From positions 1,302,001 to 1,366,000 of the forward strand of contig SEMN01000063.1 of the NCBI GenBank assembly GCA_005408345.1: 64,000 nt of DNA, given 5' to 3'. The position numbers and the translations under genes were made by a program. This DNA comes from Macquaria australasica. Lineage: Eukaryota; Chordata; Actinopteri; Centrarchiformes; Percichthyidae. Within the stretch, counting starts at the first letter, position 1. Each line of letters starts with the position of its first letter. A model generated the notes under the pieces. That model was given only the letters and a program-made list of their open reading frames with translations. It had not been told where the DNA came from and made no database searches. This document shows positions 1-12,400 of the stretch, piece after piece.

Positions 1-1555
1 ATGATTTTATCTCTGCGCTGTACCAGACTGTACTGGGCTCAGTCCACTGAAATCAGTCCTGACACATCAGATCTACAGTATAAACAACCCACCAGTCATA
101 ATGTGTGTCTGCTGCCCCTTTAGCAAGCACTATGGTTGACGGTTGGGATGTTAAACTCCGTAGAGCAATGCTTTTTAAAACTATTTTAAATAAGAAGAAT
201 GACACAACCTTGTGTATAAGAGCGCCACACACAGAAGTGATTTCTATCATCACTTTCATTGGAGAGTGTGTGACACGACCTGCGTGCTGCTCCCTCCGCA
301 GGCCTTTTCATCAAACCAGGAGGAAGTTATGCAGCAAGCAAAGTTGTACAGGAGACTGGATACACACCCAAAACGTATTCATTTGTTACTGCAAAAATAT
401 TTTGGATGAAAAGTGTCTACAAAATGGCATAGGTTAATGTTATGGTAATGACATATGAGCTCGGAGCGTATTTTACAAATGGTTTCTGAAAATTTAACTA
501 CTGCACCGGCAATCTCCAAAACAGGACAACATCGCATTCAAAGTAAATTACATTCTGCTATCGTCATCTCATTTTTTGGAAATTAAATTGTGTAAAATAT
601 TTATGATATACTAAGATGAGGTGCAGTAAAGGCAGGGATGGTGTAATATGGCTGCAGGCTGGGCTCGAAATCTGGATTGATTAATTTGGTACACAGTATC
701 TCTCTCAGCCTCTTAGTGTGCTGACCCACCAGAGTAACAGAGGAACTAATGGGTTTTTTCTGTCTTCCCACCACCAAACTATCTCGAAGGCTCCGTTTCT
801 TACTCTTGGCCAGACAGAAATTCTCACTTATTGCGGGTTTTTGACCTGCAATGGATTTGAATAAGAAGGACTGCTCTTATTAGCTCAGTCAACTAATCAA
901 TCATTGGGTCTTGGTTGTCTGAGAATCCTTTTGTCTACTTTCAGGGAATTAACTATACGTTGTTTGTCATTACTGGCATCACAATAATATTCAAAAATAT
1001 GGTTTGTTCTTTAATAAGCACTAGATTTTAGGAGTGCCTTCAGAATGACCACATTCATCTGCAGGAGGACAGTAATACTGGAAAAAAACTATTTCACAGT
1101 TTTTAATTAAATGGGCTAAATGATTAGTTGAAGAGATCTCGTGACAATCAGTCAACAAAGGATCCTTCAGTGGAGAACAGCCATACTAATTAGTGAGCAG
1201 CACACTTAAATAATAATAATAAATTCACCTATCATACAGTGTGTAAATGTTCATTCTTTTCAGGGGGTTTGAAGATGTCTTGTCTCAGTGTAATTGGCTT
1301 TAAAAATCAGACATGAGTTTGAGGCTGACACTTGGCAGAGATGGTGGTGGATCTGACAGCAGGTATGATGCTAGTGTGAGCATTTGCTCTGATTAGTCAG
1401 AGCGGAATACAAGCTCTCGATTTGCATAGATAAAATGCCAGCAATGTGGCAGGAGGAGGCCACAGCAAAATCAATGCGAGACTGTGAAAACAGTGATGTA
1501 AACAAGCTGTAGGAACAAAGAAAAGAGACATCTGCCACGTGTGTCGGGGACTTAC
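1..1555 (-). other. slc4a11 intron after exon 12 (partial)
   Basis: The sequence left of the exon 12 donor. No further SLC4A11 exon was recognised on the minus strand. Short open frames here have no family resemblance and no repeat was recognised. Confidence 0.7.
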
Positions 1556-1629
1556 TTTTGACTGTGCCTTTCACCGCATCTACCACAAATGCAATGGAAA
1601 TGAACAGGGCAATGACCTCCTCTGTCGAC
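1556..1629 (-). CDS. slc4a11: slc4a11 coding exon 12 (last inside window)
   Basis: A 74-nt exon, phase 2 to 1, with acceptor tgtttttgcag and a strong donor gtaagt. It encodes RSTEEVIALFISIAFVVDAV and then KGTVK (residues 433-457), almost unchanged from mammals; residues 438-449 begin the next helix. It ends in phase 1. The next exon is expected to begin with an Ile-Phe-type continuation, but I do not find it between 1 and 1555, so it should lie left of the window. Confidence 0.95.
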
Positions 1630-3406
1630 CTGCAAAAACACATTAAAACAAACATTACAGACGTGACAGTCAAGGTTGCTGTGGTATAGTGTGTGTAGAA
1701 TAAGGTGTTACAAAACTCTTCATGGAAAAATAATTAAAAGTCTATCCATACCAATGTGTTTACTTTCAGAGTACTGGTGAAAAGAAAATGAATCTTAGCA
1801 AATAACTGATGTCTAAAGAAAAAATAATGGAAATAAAATTGAAAGAGCAAGTATGAGTATGTTGATACATACACAACCTGCAACATTCTTTATTTTAATC
1901 ATTGTACCTAAGACTTTAAAACTAGACCTGCAGGCAGTTTGTACTGAAACAAAATATAAAACTACCAAACAATGGCGACTAATATTAAACTAAAATTTAA
2001 CTAAAAATAGTAACGTGTGAAACTATAGTTTGCATGCATGCAAACCTGAATCTGAAAATGATTCTGTAGCATTAGTCAACGTCATTAGAACTGAATTCAA
2101 CTAAATTCAATCAATCACTTCATTTGTCCCAAAATTGAGTGTGCAGCAGTGATACAAAAACACAAAGTACATAAACAGATCATATAAATATGAAGTAACA
2201 CAAAGTCAAAATTAGTAGTTTAAACTGTAAAAATTATGGGTAAATATATAAATTCATTAAAGAACCTCGAAGCTGATTGGGTATATTTGCTCCTGTTAGC
2301 TTTTCCTCACAGAGTTTAGTTGAGACAGGACAGAGAGAACTTATATATGTTGGTTTTGGCTAAAAAGAGAACCAGAAGGAAAAATCTAAAACTCTGGATG
2401 TGTAGGAGCATGGAGGGGAGCTGTCACACAGAATGGACTCTGTTTTCTTTAAAAACTGATTGTTGAACAAAAGAGACAGACGTCTCTGTTGAGTGCCAGT
2501 GATTTTGCTGCTGCAGAAACTGGCGCGACCACCCAATTTAAAACATTTTTCTGTTAAACAGAGAGGGAAGCACAACAACAGATAAAAGAAAACGTAAGAA
2601 TTGCTTCAATTAATTGGATTTTACTGAAATGAAAACAATAAAAGTGAGTTTGATTTAAAAGCGTGAGTATATGAGAAATACCTTTTGAAGAGCTTCATGA
2701 GCAGGCTGACATTGAAGATCCCTCCCAGAATGAGGAAGAGGCAGTTCCACAAGCCGATGCAGGCGTAGAAAGCTGGGAAGTCCAGGTTGTAGTCATCACA
2801 GATTCCTCGGATCACTGCAAGGTTGCACATGAACACAAACACACACAGAAATATGAGCACAGATCACAAAACATCTAAGACATTACTCTTATTATTAGCA
2901 ATGTGCTCCAACAACCTCAGGACTCTTTGTGTTTAACTCTTGTTGATTGACAGATTATTTGCTTCTTTTGCTAATGCAAATGAGGCAACAGTAAAGATGT
3001 CGCCCCCCCCACATTGAACACTAACTTGTATGTCACCTTGGTTGTAATGTGCACAGACACTGTATTAATCTGTGTAATTTTACAAAATAGAAACAAGAGG
3101 AAGAAATGCCTTATTTTTTCCAAGTTTCATCACAAATTCAATCAGTCGTGTCTGAGAAATTGTATGTGACGAACAAACAGTGAGCCAACAGAAGGAGACT
3201 GATCGATGTTGATTCAATCAATAAAATAAAAAACAAACTAGGTTAATAAGGGACAGTATTGATCATGTTTTTGAACTCTGTAAATCCAGATGCTTAAAAA
3301 TAAAAGAAATAACAGAAAATACTATTTTTGCTATCGCCATTAGTGAAAAACTGGAAGAACTTTATTATACTTTACTATATTTCTACATCAGCCTTGGCAG
3401 AGATTG

Positions 3407-3438
<32 letters not shown>

Positions 3439-6400
3439 AAGAAAAGGAAAACTTAACGCATTTCATTCAAACATAAAAAGGACAAAAGGATTGTAATGAG
3501 TTTGTTAAAACCATAAGAGTTTAGTTGTAATCTTGAGCAGATGAGTTACAACTTTACAAACAAGCCATTGTTCTGCTCAGACAGGCTGCTGAAAATGTAG
3601 CATAATTATCCCCATGAGTATGTGCTTAGCACAATCCTAACCCATTTACTTCAAAGATCATCACACCACAAATCCAACAAACAGCTTTGGTATTAAAACT
3701 ACATCTTGGCATCGGGGTCGCTGCTTTTCCTCATCACTGCAGGATTCTGCAGCTTCCAGCCGTCAAGATTGTTTAAATTCCAACCAGCAAAACACTGCTG
3801 TTGGTTAAAAACCATCGAACAGTTTATGTGCTGTTGTCTCTCTGAACTAAATATAAAGTTTACATGTTCGTGTATGTGATGAGCAAGTTTCCCCCGAAAC
3901 CAACCATTACGTAAAATCACGTTTTTGGAAATATGTGCTTTTTGCTCGACTGCACCAGGAACACTCATTTGGGGCATATGTGTGAACAAACAGCTAAATT
4001 ACTCCAACTGCGGTGTTTGCTGGTAAAAGAGAGAGCAGATGAGGACGCAAGAGTTTCTGACTGCTGTTCTACACGGTTGGGTGCCTCCTCCTCTTGATTT
4101 TTGACGTAATCTTCTTAGCACTCCACCCACCCCCAGCCTCCTTTTCAAATTGGCCGTCGGCAGAAACTGTGAAAAGATAAGTGTATTTTGGCTGAGCTGA
4201 GCTGAATGAAAGAGGGGGAAGCCTACCGCTGATGAAGATGGCGAGGGGAGCAGTGGTTAGAGGGATGACTAGAGGAGAGCCGGCAAACAACGAGTAGATG
4301 ACCCCGCCGATGCTTTGGCCGATGATGGTCTTCCGAACATCTGGACGGAGAGGACACACAGAGAAAACTCAGGAGGAAGTACTGATGTGTACTAATTAAT
4401 GTGCATGAATGTCTGCAAGGTTCTTCCTTAGAGCTGAACAGAAGCTGAAGTAAATTTCCAATTCATTTTTCAAACAGGAGTCTTAATATGAAGCAAAACA
4501 CTTTTACTTTATACCCATTTTAAAGCTCCACTAATTCATATTTTTTTTTATAAATGACACATATACCATGAAAGCAGTCAGTCAAACTGATCCACAAAGA
4601 ATTTATCACCCAAAACTGAAGCTCTATGGAGCTTTTTAGCCTCTTTTAGGTTTTGGTTTTATGGCACATGTCCTGTATGCTTTAGTCAGTTTGGAGGAGC
4701 CTCTGGTCTTCAAAGCAGGTCATGGCTGAAAAGTGAAAGTGACCAGGCTTTTTCTGTTGCTTCTCCACTCTGCCAATCTCAGAAAAGCCAAATCAGTGCA
4801 CATCTTCAAAAAAGCATCTTAAAATCCACTTGTTTTCTTTGGCTTTTTCTTGATTTTAAAGATTTTATTTTGTGGATTCTAAACTTTTTTCTCCTTGCTC
4901 TATTGCCTTCTCTGTCTCTTAGGTCTCCCCCATTTCCCCTTTCTTCTTCCTGTAAATGATTCTGTAAATTCTATTTTGAAAAGTGCTGTATAAATAAACT
5001 TTTCTAGCTTTCCTGCTAGCAGTCTCGGCACTCTCATCAACCACCTTTCCAGCAGCTGTTTTTCGCAAACAAGCCCAGATGAACCCACCGTACAATACAC
5101 TGTATATGACAGACAAAGTTAGCGATTAGCTGATGAAAAAAGCAGAGACATCTAGAGTCTGAAGAGGCAGATTTTGTTCTCAGCAGTTGATGGAGACCAA
5201 ACCAGAGCTAAAGGGAGTGTGAATCTTGGACTTAAATTCATCAGGTGGACAAAAACAACTCCAAATGAATCCTAATGTTGCTCTGTGTCTGTTGGATGTG
5301 TAGGTAGGCAACTGTTTGCTAACATATGCACAAATTAGAAAGATTAAATGTCAGAGTTGTATGTCTGGGGCGACCCGATAGCTGAGCGGTTAGGGTGCAT
5401 ACCACATGGGTGCAAATGCTATAAGCAGCAGCTCTATCCCGGCTGGTCGGACTGTTTGCTGCACGTCATTCCCCTACTCTCTTTCTCCACACTTCCTGTC
5501 TCTCTCCACTATCAAATAAAGGCATAATAATAAAAAAAAAAGAAAGACGTGTGTCTGTCGGCCTAATGGTCTAAAGAAAACAACAATTAATGCAGCTTTA
5601 AGATAGTCTCAACATAAGAAATCAAATTGTGAAACATCTACAGTATGTCTGTTCATGAGGAAACCACGAGTATAATTTCAATGTTGTTCTTCATAGATAA
5701 TGTCAGATCCTTGAATTCCTTGTAAAATACTTTTGAAGGAAAGAATTACTCATAAAGCAGTATGGGATTAGTAGTTTATCCCCTCTATAACACTATGCAT
5801 GCAGCCAGGTACACTGGTGCTCTTTGATCTGTATTTTCTGAATCTCTGCTAAAAATAATAGGCCAAACTCTTAATGTGAGAATATGTCTGTGGAGACAAT
5901 AAACAGGAAAAGTACAGCCTCTGAGAAAAGTGTCCACGTGTCTACATTCAAGGATGTGCTCATACCTATCTCGCCACGTGTGCTCTCGTCGTTGAGGGAG
6001 CCGAAAGCGATGGCGGGAAGGAGGATGGCAATGTAGAGGAAGATGGCTGTGGTCATGTACTTCAGCAGGGTTTTATTACTGCCAACTATACCTGAGGGGA
6101 GACAAACACAAACACATGAGTCATATTCACCTCATAATGGAGCGGAGGAGGCTCAACACTTTAATTTCAAAACGACAAAAACATTAACAGAGTTCATCAT
6201 TCAGTGCTTCTACAATATGGAACACCCAGTACGTACAGTAAAACTATTCTACACTACCTACTGCCCTTTTTAAAATACGACTTAATTTGTTTTGGTTTTG
6301 TGCCATCCATCATTTTCTAAGAGCAGTTATCACTTTTATCCAAATGATGGATAACTCATTTTGGAATAAAACACTTTGATTGGGCTCTAATGTGATCACA

Positions 6401-9400
6401 ATGATTTTGGTCCTGTGACCTTCATCAGATGATCATTATCTGATCACACTCACAAGACAGAAATATCTTGATTTTGTTACAGCCCAATGAATGTGTTTGG
6501 ATATTATGAAATGAGGAAGGGCTGAAAGAGAGCACTAGCAAGAAAACTCTGTTCTCCTGAAATGTACTTTAATCTGCTCTGCATTTACAATCGGGGTCAT
6601 CTGAGGCAATTCGTCTGGTTTAATTAAGTAGTTCCAATCTTTTTAAAACAAAAACTCTATGAATAATTTCCTAAAATTCACAAGCATCTCTGGCAGTAAC
6701 GGCAACTAAAAAACATTCACACGTATTTATTCTCCTCTTTCGAAAAAGACCAAATTGTAAAGATTTAAGTAGCATGTGTACATTTGTTTGACTGGGAGAA
6801 CTGACAGAAACCCTGTCACACAAATACATTACAATACATATTTACAATAAAATAACACAATAAATTACAATAATATTGGACATACGGGAACATATGGGAG
6901 CAGTAAGACATCTGAGACAGTCATTTTAGCAGGAGACTAGATGTGACACAGATGCAGCACAGATGTATCCGAGGCAAAAGGTGACAGACAAATGAGGAGA
7001 TGCCAGAGGCACCCCGGTGTGGCATAATAAGGAAGATGATTCACTTTCACTATAAGTCCAGGTCCAGCCTACCATCTGTGAAGTCAGAGGGGTAGAAAGG
7101 CAGCCTGCGGCACAAGTCCTCATAAATCCCCCGGCCGGCTTTGAAGAAATCTTTACACTGTGGACAGAAGGGAAAAGGTTAGATTTTCAACAAGGACACA
7201 GCGCAGTAACAGCAGCAGCTTTAGAGAAGTAGACATGCCTGTGTGCGCCATCTGCAGGCAAGGAAATAATTGAATTATTATATTGTGTTATATTATTTAT
7301 ATATTATGTTTAATTTCTATTAAAAATTCTATTTAAGCTAAAGTAGGAAAGTGAGAAATATATATACACACACACAGTAAGAGAAAAAAAGTGTTAAAAA
7401 TTGCAGAAGCTATTACTTTCTTTGCCTGTAGGTGGCAACATGTATAAAGAGAACTGGATACAGCGTTGGAGACGGGGCCCCGTTCATTCCTATGAAAGTA
7501 GCTCAGTGGTGCATGAAGCCAAAAAAATTCGACTTCCCAGGTATAAAATTTCACAGATCTTCCGCATAGCTTCCTCATCATGCGGCGTTGCTTTTAACCC
7601 CGCCTCCCAACCGCTCTGTCTCCGGCTCACTGACATGAATGACAGTGACTCTATAACTCTATAACTTTTAGGATGTAGTGATTTAAATAAGGGCTATTTA
7701 AAAGTTTGTACTGGGAAGTTGATGTACATCACAAAAAAAAGAATTATCCGCTGATCTACATTTGTCTCTTTCACAATGTAAGTCTATGGGAAAAAGTCTT
7801 TTTGGGCCAGTGTGCATCACGTGACGGACCTGGAAGTTGTAATTACATGGTCTGGCCACTATGTCAAATTGACTGAAGTTCCTGGGGGCATGCAGATCCA
7901 AACTGCTGCTGGTACTATTACTTTCCTTGCCTGTAGGTGGCACAGGTACCTAAACCAAAAATCTCCACTCTCGAAGCCTTTATCATCACATCTAAATTGT
8001 TACTAAATACCAGGAGAAAACAAATACATTTGATTGTTTCTTTTCAAATATTAAAAGATTTTTGGTTTACATGAGTGATTGTGTCGATGATGAAACACCA
8101 GATGATGTTGAAAAGCAAGCATTTTTCAAGGAGTATATTTGAATTGAAAGTATATTCCTAACCTTGAAAACATAACGGTTCAAATTAAGCATTTTCCAAA
8201 CTTTCAAGACTTTATATGAACCCTGAGGTTGGTATTTGTAGAACTAGTTGGACAGTGACTGCACAGCTCCACCTTTTGCAAGAAACTGCAACCAGCTAAT
8301 CATGAATGAGTTTGTGAGTGCTTCTCAAACTAAAACCATACAGTTTTTTCCTTATTGATGTATAATGTTTTTGTGAAGTTTATATTTTGTTCTTAGGCAT
8401 CTAATTAATCTTGTCTTGTCCATGGTGACCTCCAAAAAAAATGCTTCAGCACAAAAAGCCAGAGGCACTCCGCTGTGGACAATGACACATTTAGATTAAA
8501 CATTGCCCATTTGATGATTCAGCTAAGACACTGGTGATTCCACACGGGGGCTCTCTGGAAGCTGATTTGAATCATCACATTTAACGAGATAGTCCTAGAA
8601 AAGCTTCAATTGCGTAATCCAAAACAAAGTAAGCGGGATCAGCTGGACTACATTCAGATGTACATTTAATAAAGATCCCTGTGTCCCCAGAATGATCAAG
8701 AATGACAGAGAGATGACAGCAACAGCGAGGGAGACAAGATTTAGTGTATTTTTAGAGAAGTCAAGAGGAGGACGGTAGGGAAAGAGCCACGTGATTCAAA
8801 AGGAGACATGAAGCGCTTCTAAAAAGATGAGCTTTAGGTTACAGAAGATAGGGAGTAAATGTGCAGTTCTGACTGAGCTTATTAAGTAAATTATCCAATT
8901 ACCCAATGTTTCATTTTCTTGTTGAACATAGCATTACATAATTAAATGGAACGGGTGACGAGGGGGTGTGTGAGTAAGAAAAGCCCCTGGGAAAATCATT
9001 TCTGCCTGTTTTTGTCATGTAAAACACAAGTTTTGACGTTTTTTGGCAGAACAAAGCAATTTTTACCTGAACGTAAACGACAACAAACATCGACATGTCT
9101 TTTTTCTCTCTCTCTGAGCAGGCTGGCTAGTTTTATGAAGCCACACACGCTTGTTCAACAAGGATTGTTCATCCATTAAATCCCTATACATCATGGAATC
9201 ATTTATTATTACAAGGGAGCCCGTGTGTGTATTCTGTGTGTGTGTGTGGGGCCTGATCACCAGCTTTTGGCTCAGGTTCAATAAACAAAAGTCTCAGAGA
9301 GGAATTACTGTCCACCTGTTTGCCATTCGTTCTGAACGGTCAATAGAGTGAGGCAACGGGAAGGAAAAGCATAAAAACACAACAACGGTTTGGCCTTGTT

Positions 9401-12400
9401 TTTTAAAGTATAGGAAAGTGGTGTGTTCTTGCGGGTGGTCCGATGTCGATTTCGGATGTGGAAGGAGGTGGAGAAGATGGGTGGTCTCTCTGTTTCTGTT
9501 CTTTTTTCTCTCATTTCAACATTTTCTGTTTCCTCTACCATCCCTTCTTTCCCTCCATCTGTCTTCCTCCATATATCCCTCTTTCACTGAGTGGCACTGA
9601 GCCTTTCAAGCCCTGGGATAAACACCTAACAAAATCCTCCACTATAAAAAAATAAATAAATAAAATAAAAAACACAGAAGGGGAAATGTCTGGGAGCCCT
9701 GGCCTGTCAACCGCAACATTAGGAGGAGATGTTGGTCCATGGCATTGAGCAGAGCCCCCTCTGGAGGTGTGTGTGTGTGTGTGTGTGTACATGCACGTGT
9801 AGCTAAGGGGTGGGGAGCTCTGACAGGGCTTTGAGAGATGTAAGGTCATTTACCCACTGAGGAGGCCTGGCAGGAGTTGATGCTGATTGATTAGGGGGAG
9901 AGAAAAGATGGAAGTGTCAAGTCAGCTGAGCAAGGAGGAGGAGGAGGAGGAGGATGGTAGGGGGTTAGAAGGGGAGAAGGAAACGGAAGGAAATACAAAA
10001 AACTGGTTGAAATGTGTAAATCAATGTGCATAGTTTCATTTTGCTGTAAAGAAATGAGATGACGAAAAGTAAGTGAAAGGTGAGGGAGGAAGATCGGACG
10101 AGAAGCATTCGGAAAATACCTCAACTCTGACATGTAGAGAAAAAAAAATCAGTGAGTGCTAACCAATCACAGGCCTCATCTCAGGGCACAGGGAATAACT
10201 CATAATGCTACCAGATGAAAATATGCTGCTTCAAAATGTGTGGAAATGTGCCTAATCGCCCAACACTGAAAGGTAGTACACACTGCCTGTATATGCTGCT
10301 CACACACACATAAATGCTGCTGCCCACCTTGAGGGGTTTGTGACTGCGGGGGTCGGTCTCCTCCTTCCCCAGAGCGGTGGGCTGCTGGTTGGTTGCTGTC
10401 AGCTGGTGCCTCTGGAAAACCAACGCCTCCTTAAACTCCTCCTGTGTCTTCGTCTCCAGCAGCTTCTGCCTGAAGGAGATGTCAGAGAAGAGGGTGGCAA
10501 ACGTCCTCCCCAGCTCCATCGCTGTCTTGGTGCTTTTCTGTGGAGGAGCATGTGTGGAAGTGGTTGTGCGTTAATGAAAGAATCAATGGCTTGTTTTGTT
10601 AAACCAGTGGAAACTAGCTGTAAACACAGCGCTGACATATCACCTTATGGATATGGTGAACTTGTAGGCAAACAGTTCCTTTTAACACATTGAGCAGACA
10701 CGGAGCAACATTAGCATTCATTTGGAGTTGTGTTTGTGTCCAGCTGATGAATATTCACTCTCCTTTCAGCTCTGCTTTTGGTGTCTGCCAACACCTGAGG
10801 AAAATATCTTGCTGTTTAGCTGCTAAATGTCCCACTTTCTTCACCAGCTAACCGAATCTCTGTATGTGTTTGGTGCTGGGTAACTAGCATAGTGTTTTCA
10901 GAGCTTTTTCAGAAAAACAGTTGCCTACTGTGGCAGGAAATGGCGCTGATGAGAGCGGTAAGACAACAGAAAACAGAAAAGTTGGGGGCCAGAAAACCAA
11001 ATCAGTAAGCTGAAAGATTCCCTTTTCTCAAAATTGAAAACTGAAGTGTGCAAATATTACAATTTCAACATCTTTTTGATTTAGTAGGGTTGGGTGATAT
11101 CACAATATACTGTAAGGTATACAAGAGACAATAGAGATTTGCCTACTGTCAAAATTAGATAAATTTTTTTTAATACAATAAAATTAATTGATAAAATACC
11201 TTGATTTGTCAGGTATTTAATTCACTGGATTAGCCAAAATCAGATATTCTCATCTGGTCAGTTTATGTATAAATTGCCTCTCAATTAAATTCCAAGAAAA
11301 CTTATTATATCATGATATTGCAATATAAAAAGAATCACAACTAAAATGTCTCTCAGTTGCAAAACATCTTTTATAAAATGCACTAAAACCTCGTGTTTTG
11401 CTGTCAAACACAGTAGTAGAGATATGAAACAGATCTTGATATAAAGGGCCGGTACATTTAAACATCACTACATCAAATGGTGGGCTAGGTAGGTAGTGGG
11501 TTTGGAGCTGGGTGTTTTGGGGTGCTTTTGTCAATAATACCACATCTGTTACAAATAATGCTGTCACAAGTCACAGAGTGATGGTAATAATGTCCTGGCA
11601 GCCTCTGAGACAGCGTGGTGCCAGGGAAGCCTCGTTAGCCAGGTGGTGATGATACCAACATAGCCGGGCTCAGTGCGTACAGCAGCAGCAGCAAACAGAA
11701 TAACTAAAGCCTCTAAGCTTTTTCACAGTGGTAACTGAATTTCAACCAGAGCTGAAAGAGCTGAGAGAATGGATCTTGATTCATCTGAAGGTTCTGTGTG
11801 AAGTTACAGGAGACCCTACCTTCAGTCATACTATAGGTTTCAGCCTTAAAGGAGTAAGCATCAAAAATCTCACTCATGAGCATCAAACACTCACACTCTC
11901 TGTGCTCCAAACAGTTTGACGACAACTATAGTCAACTTGGATTTGGACCCAGAGCCGCACCGAAAAACAAGACTAGTTTACAGCCAAGCTAGCAGCTCTG
12001 TGAGGCTGTGTGCGTCGAGGGAAATGCTAAGTTGCTGTTGTGGACAAGTTAAAATTTTGGCCATGATGATGGCGCTAGATGAAAAGTCAGGGGACCATCA
12101 ATGAGACTACAATTCATCCTGAGAGGGAAAAAAAAAAAAAAAAAAGAATTGTACTAAATTTCATGGCAATCCGTCGAACAGTTGTCGAGACATTTCACTC
12201 AAAACCAAAAATGTCAACTTCATAATGGCACTACTGGAAAAAAGTCAGGGGATCACCAAAGTCATTGGGATTAATCTACTGGGAACCACTGAATGTCTGC
12301 ACAAAATTCTATGGCGATCTACCTGGTCGATGTTGAGACATTTCACTAGTTAGGTGAAAAAATAGACCTGCTGGTGGCCCTAGAGGAAAAGACACGGGAT

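Larger units (their letters stand above)
4341..5965 (-). other. slc4a11 intron between exons 9 and 10
   Basis: 1.6 kb. It holds a LINE-type 3' tail (about 4738-5003) and a tRNA-derived SINE (5367-5541), both opposite in orientation to the gene. Nothing else was recognised. Confidence 0.85.
7158..10327 (-). other. slc4a11 intron between exons 7 and 8
   Basis: 3.2 kb. It contains a dispersed-repeat-like block bounded by a 27-bp direct repeat (7411-7938) and a (GT)n tract at 9767-9788. The rest, including the short open frames around 9300-9850, shows no protein resemblance. Confidence 0.8.

Noticed and set aside
1..1555. Search for slc4a11 exon 13
   Set aside because: No minus-strand sequence resembling the expected continuation (aromatic/Lys-rich loop after GTVK) with an acceptor was found.
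5367..5440. Possible tRNA gene
   Set aside because: The tRNA-like head has a degraded B box and no cloverleaf, and it continues into a SINE body and A-rich tail.
9535..9849. 104-codon minus-strand open frame with a His-Thr run
   Set aside because: Built on the (GT)11 tract and a T/C-rich stretch, with no conserved features.
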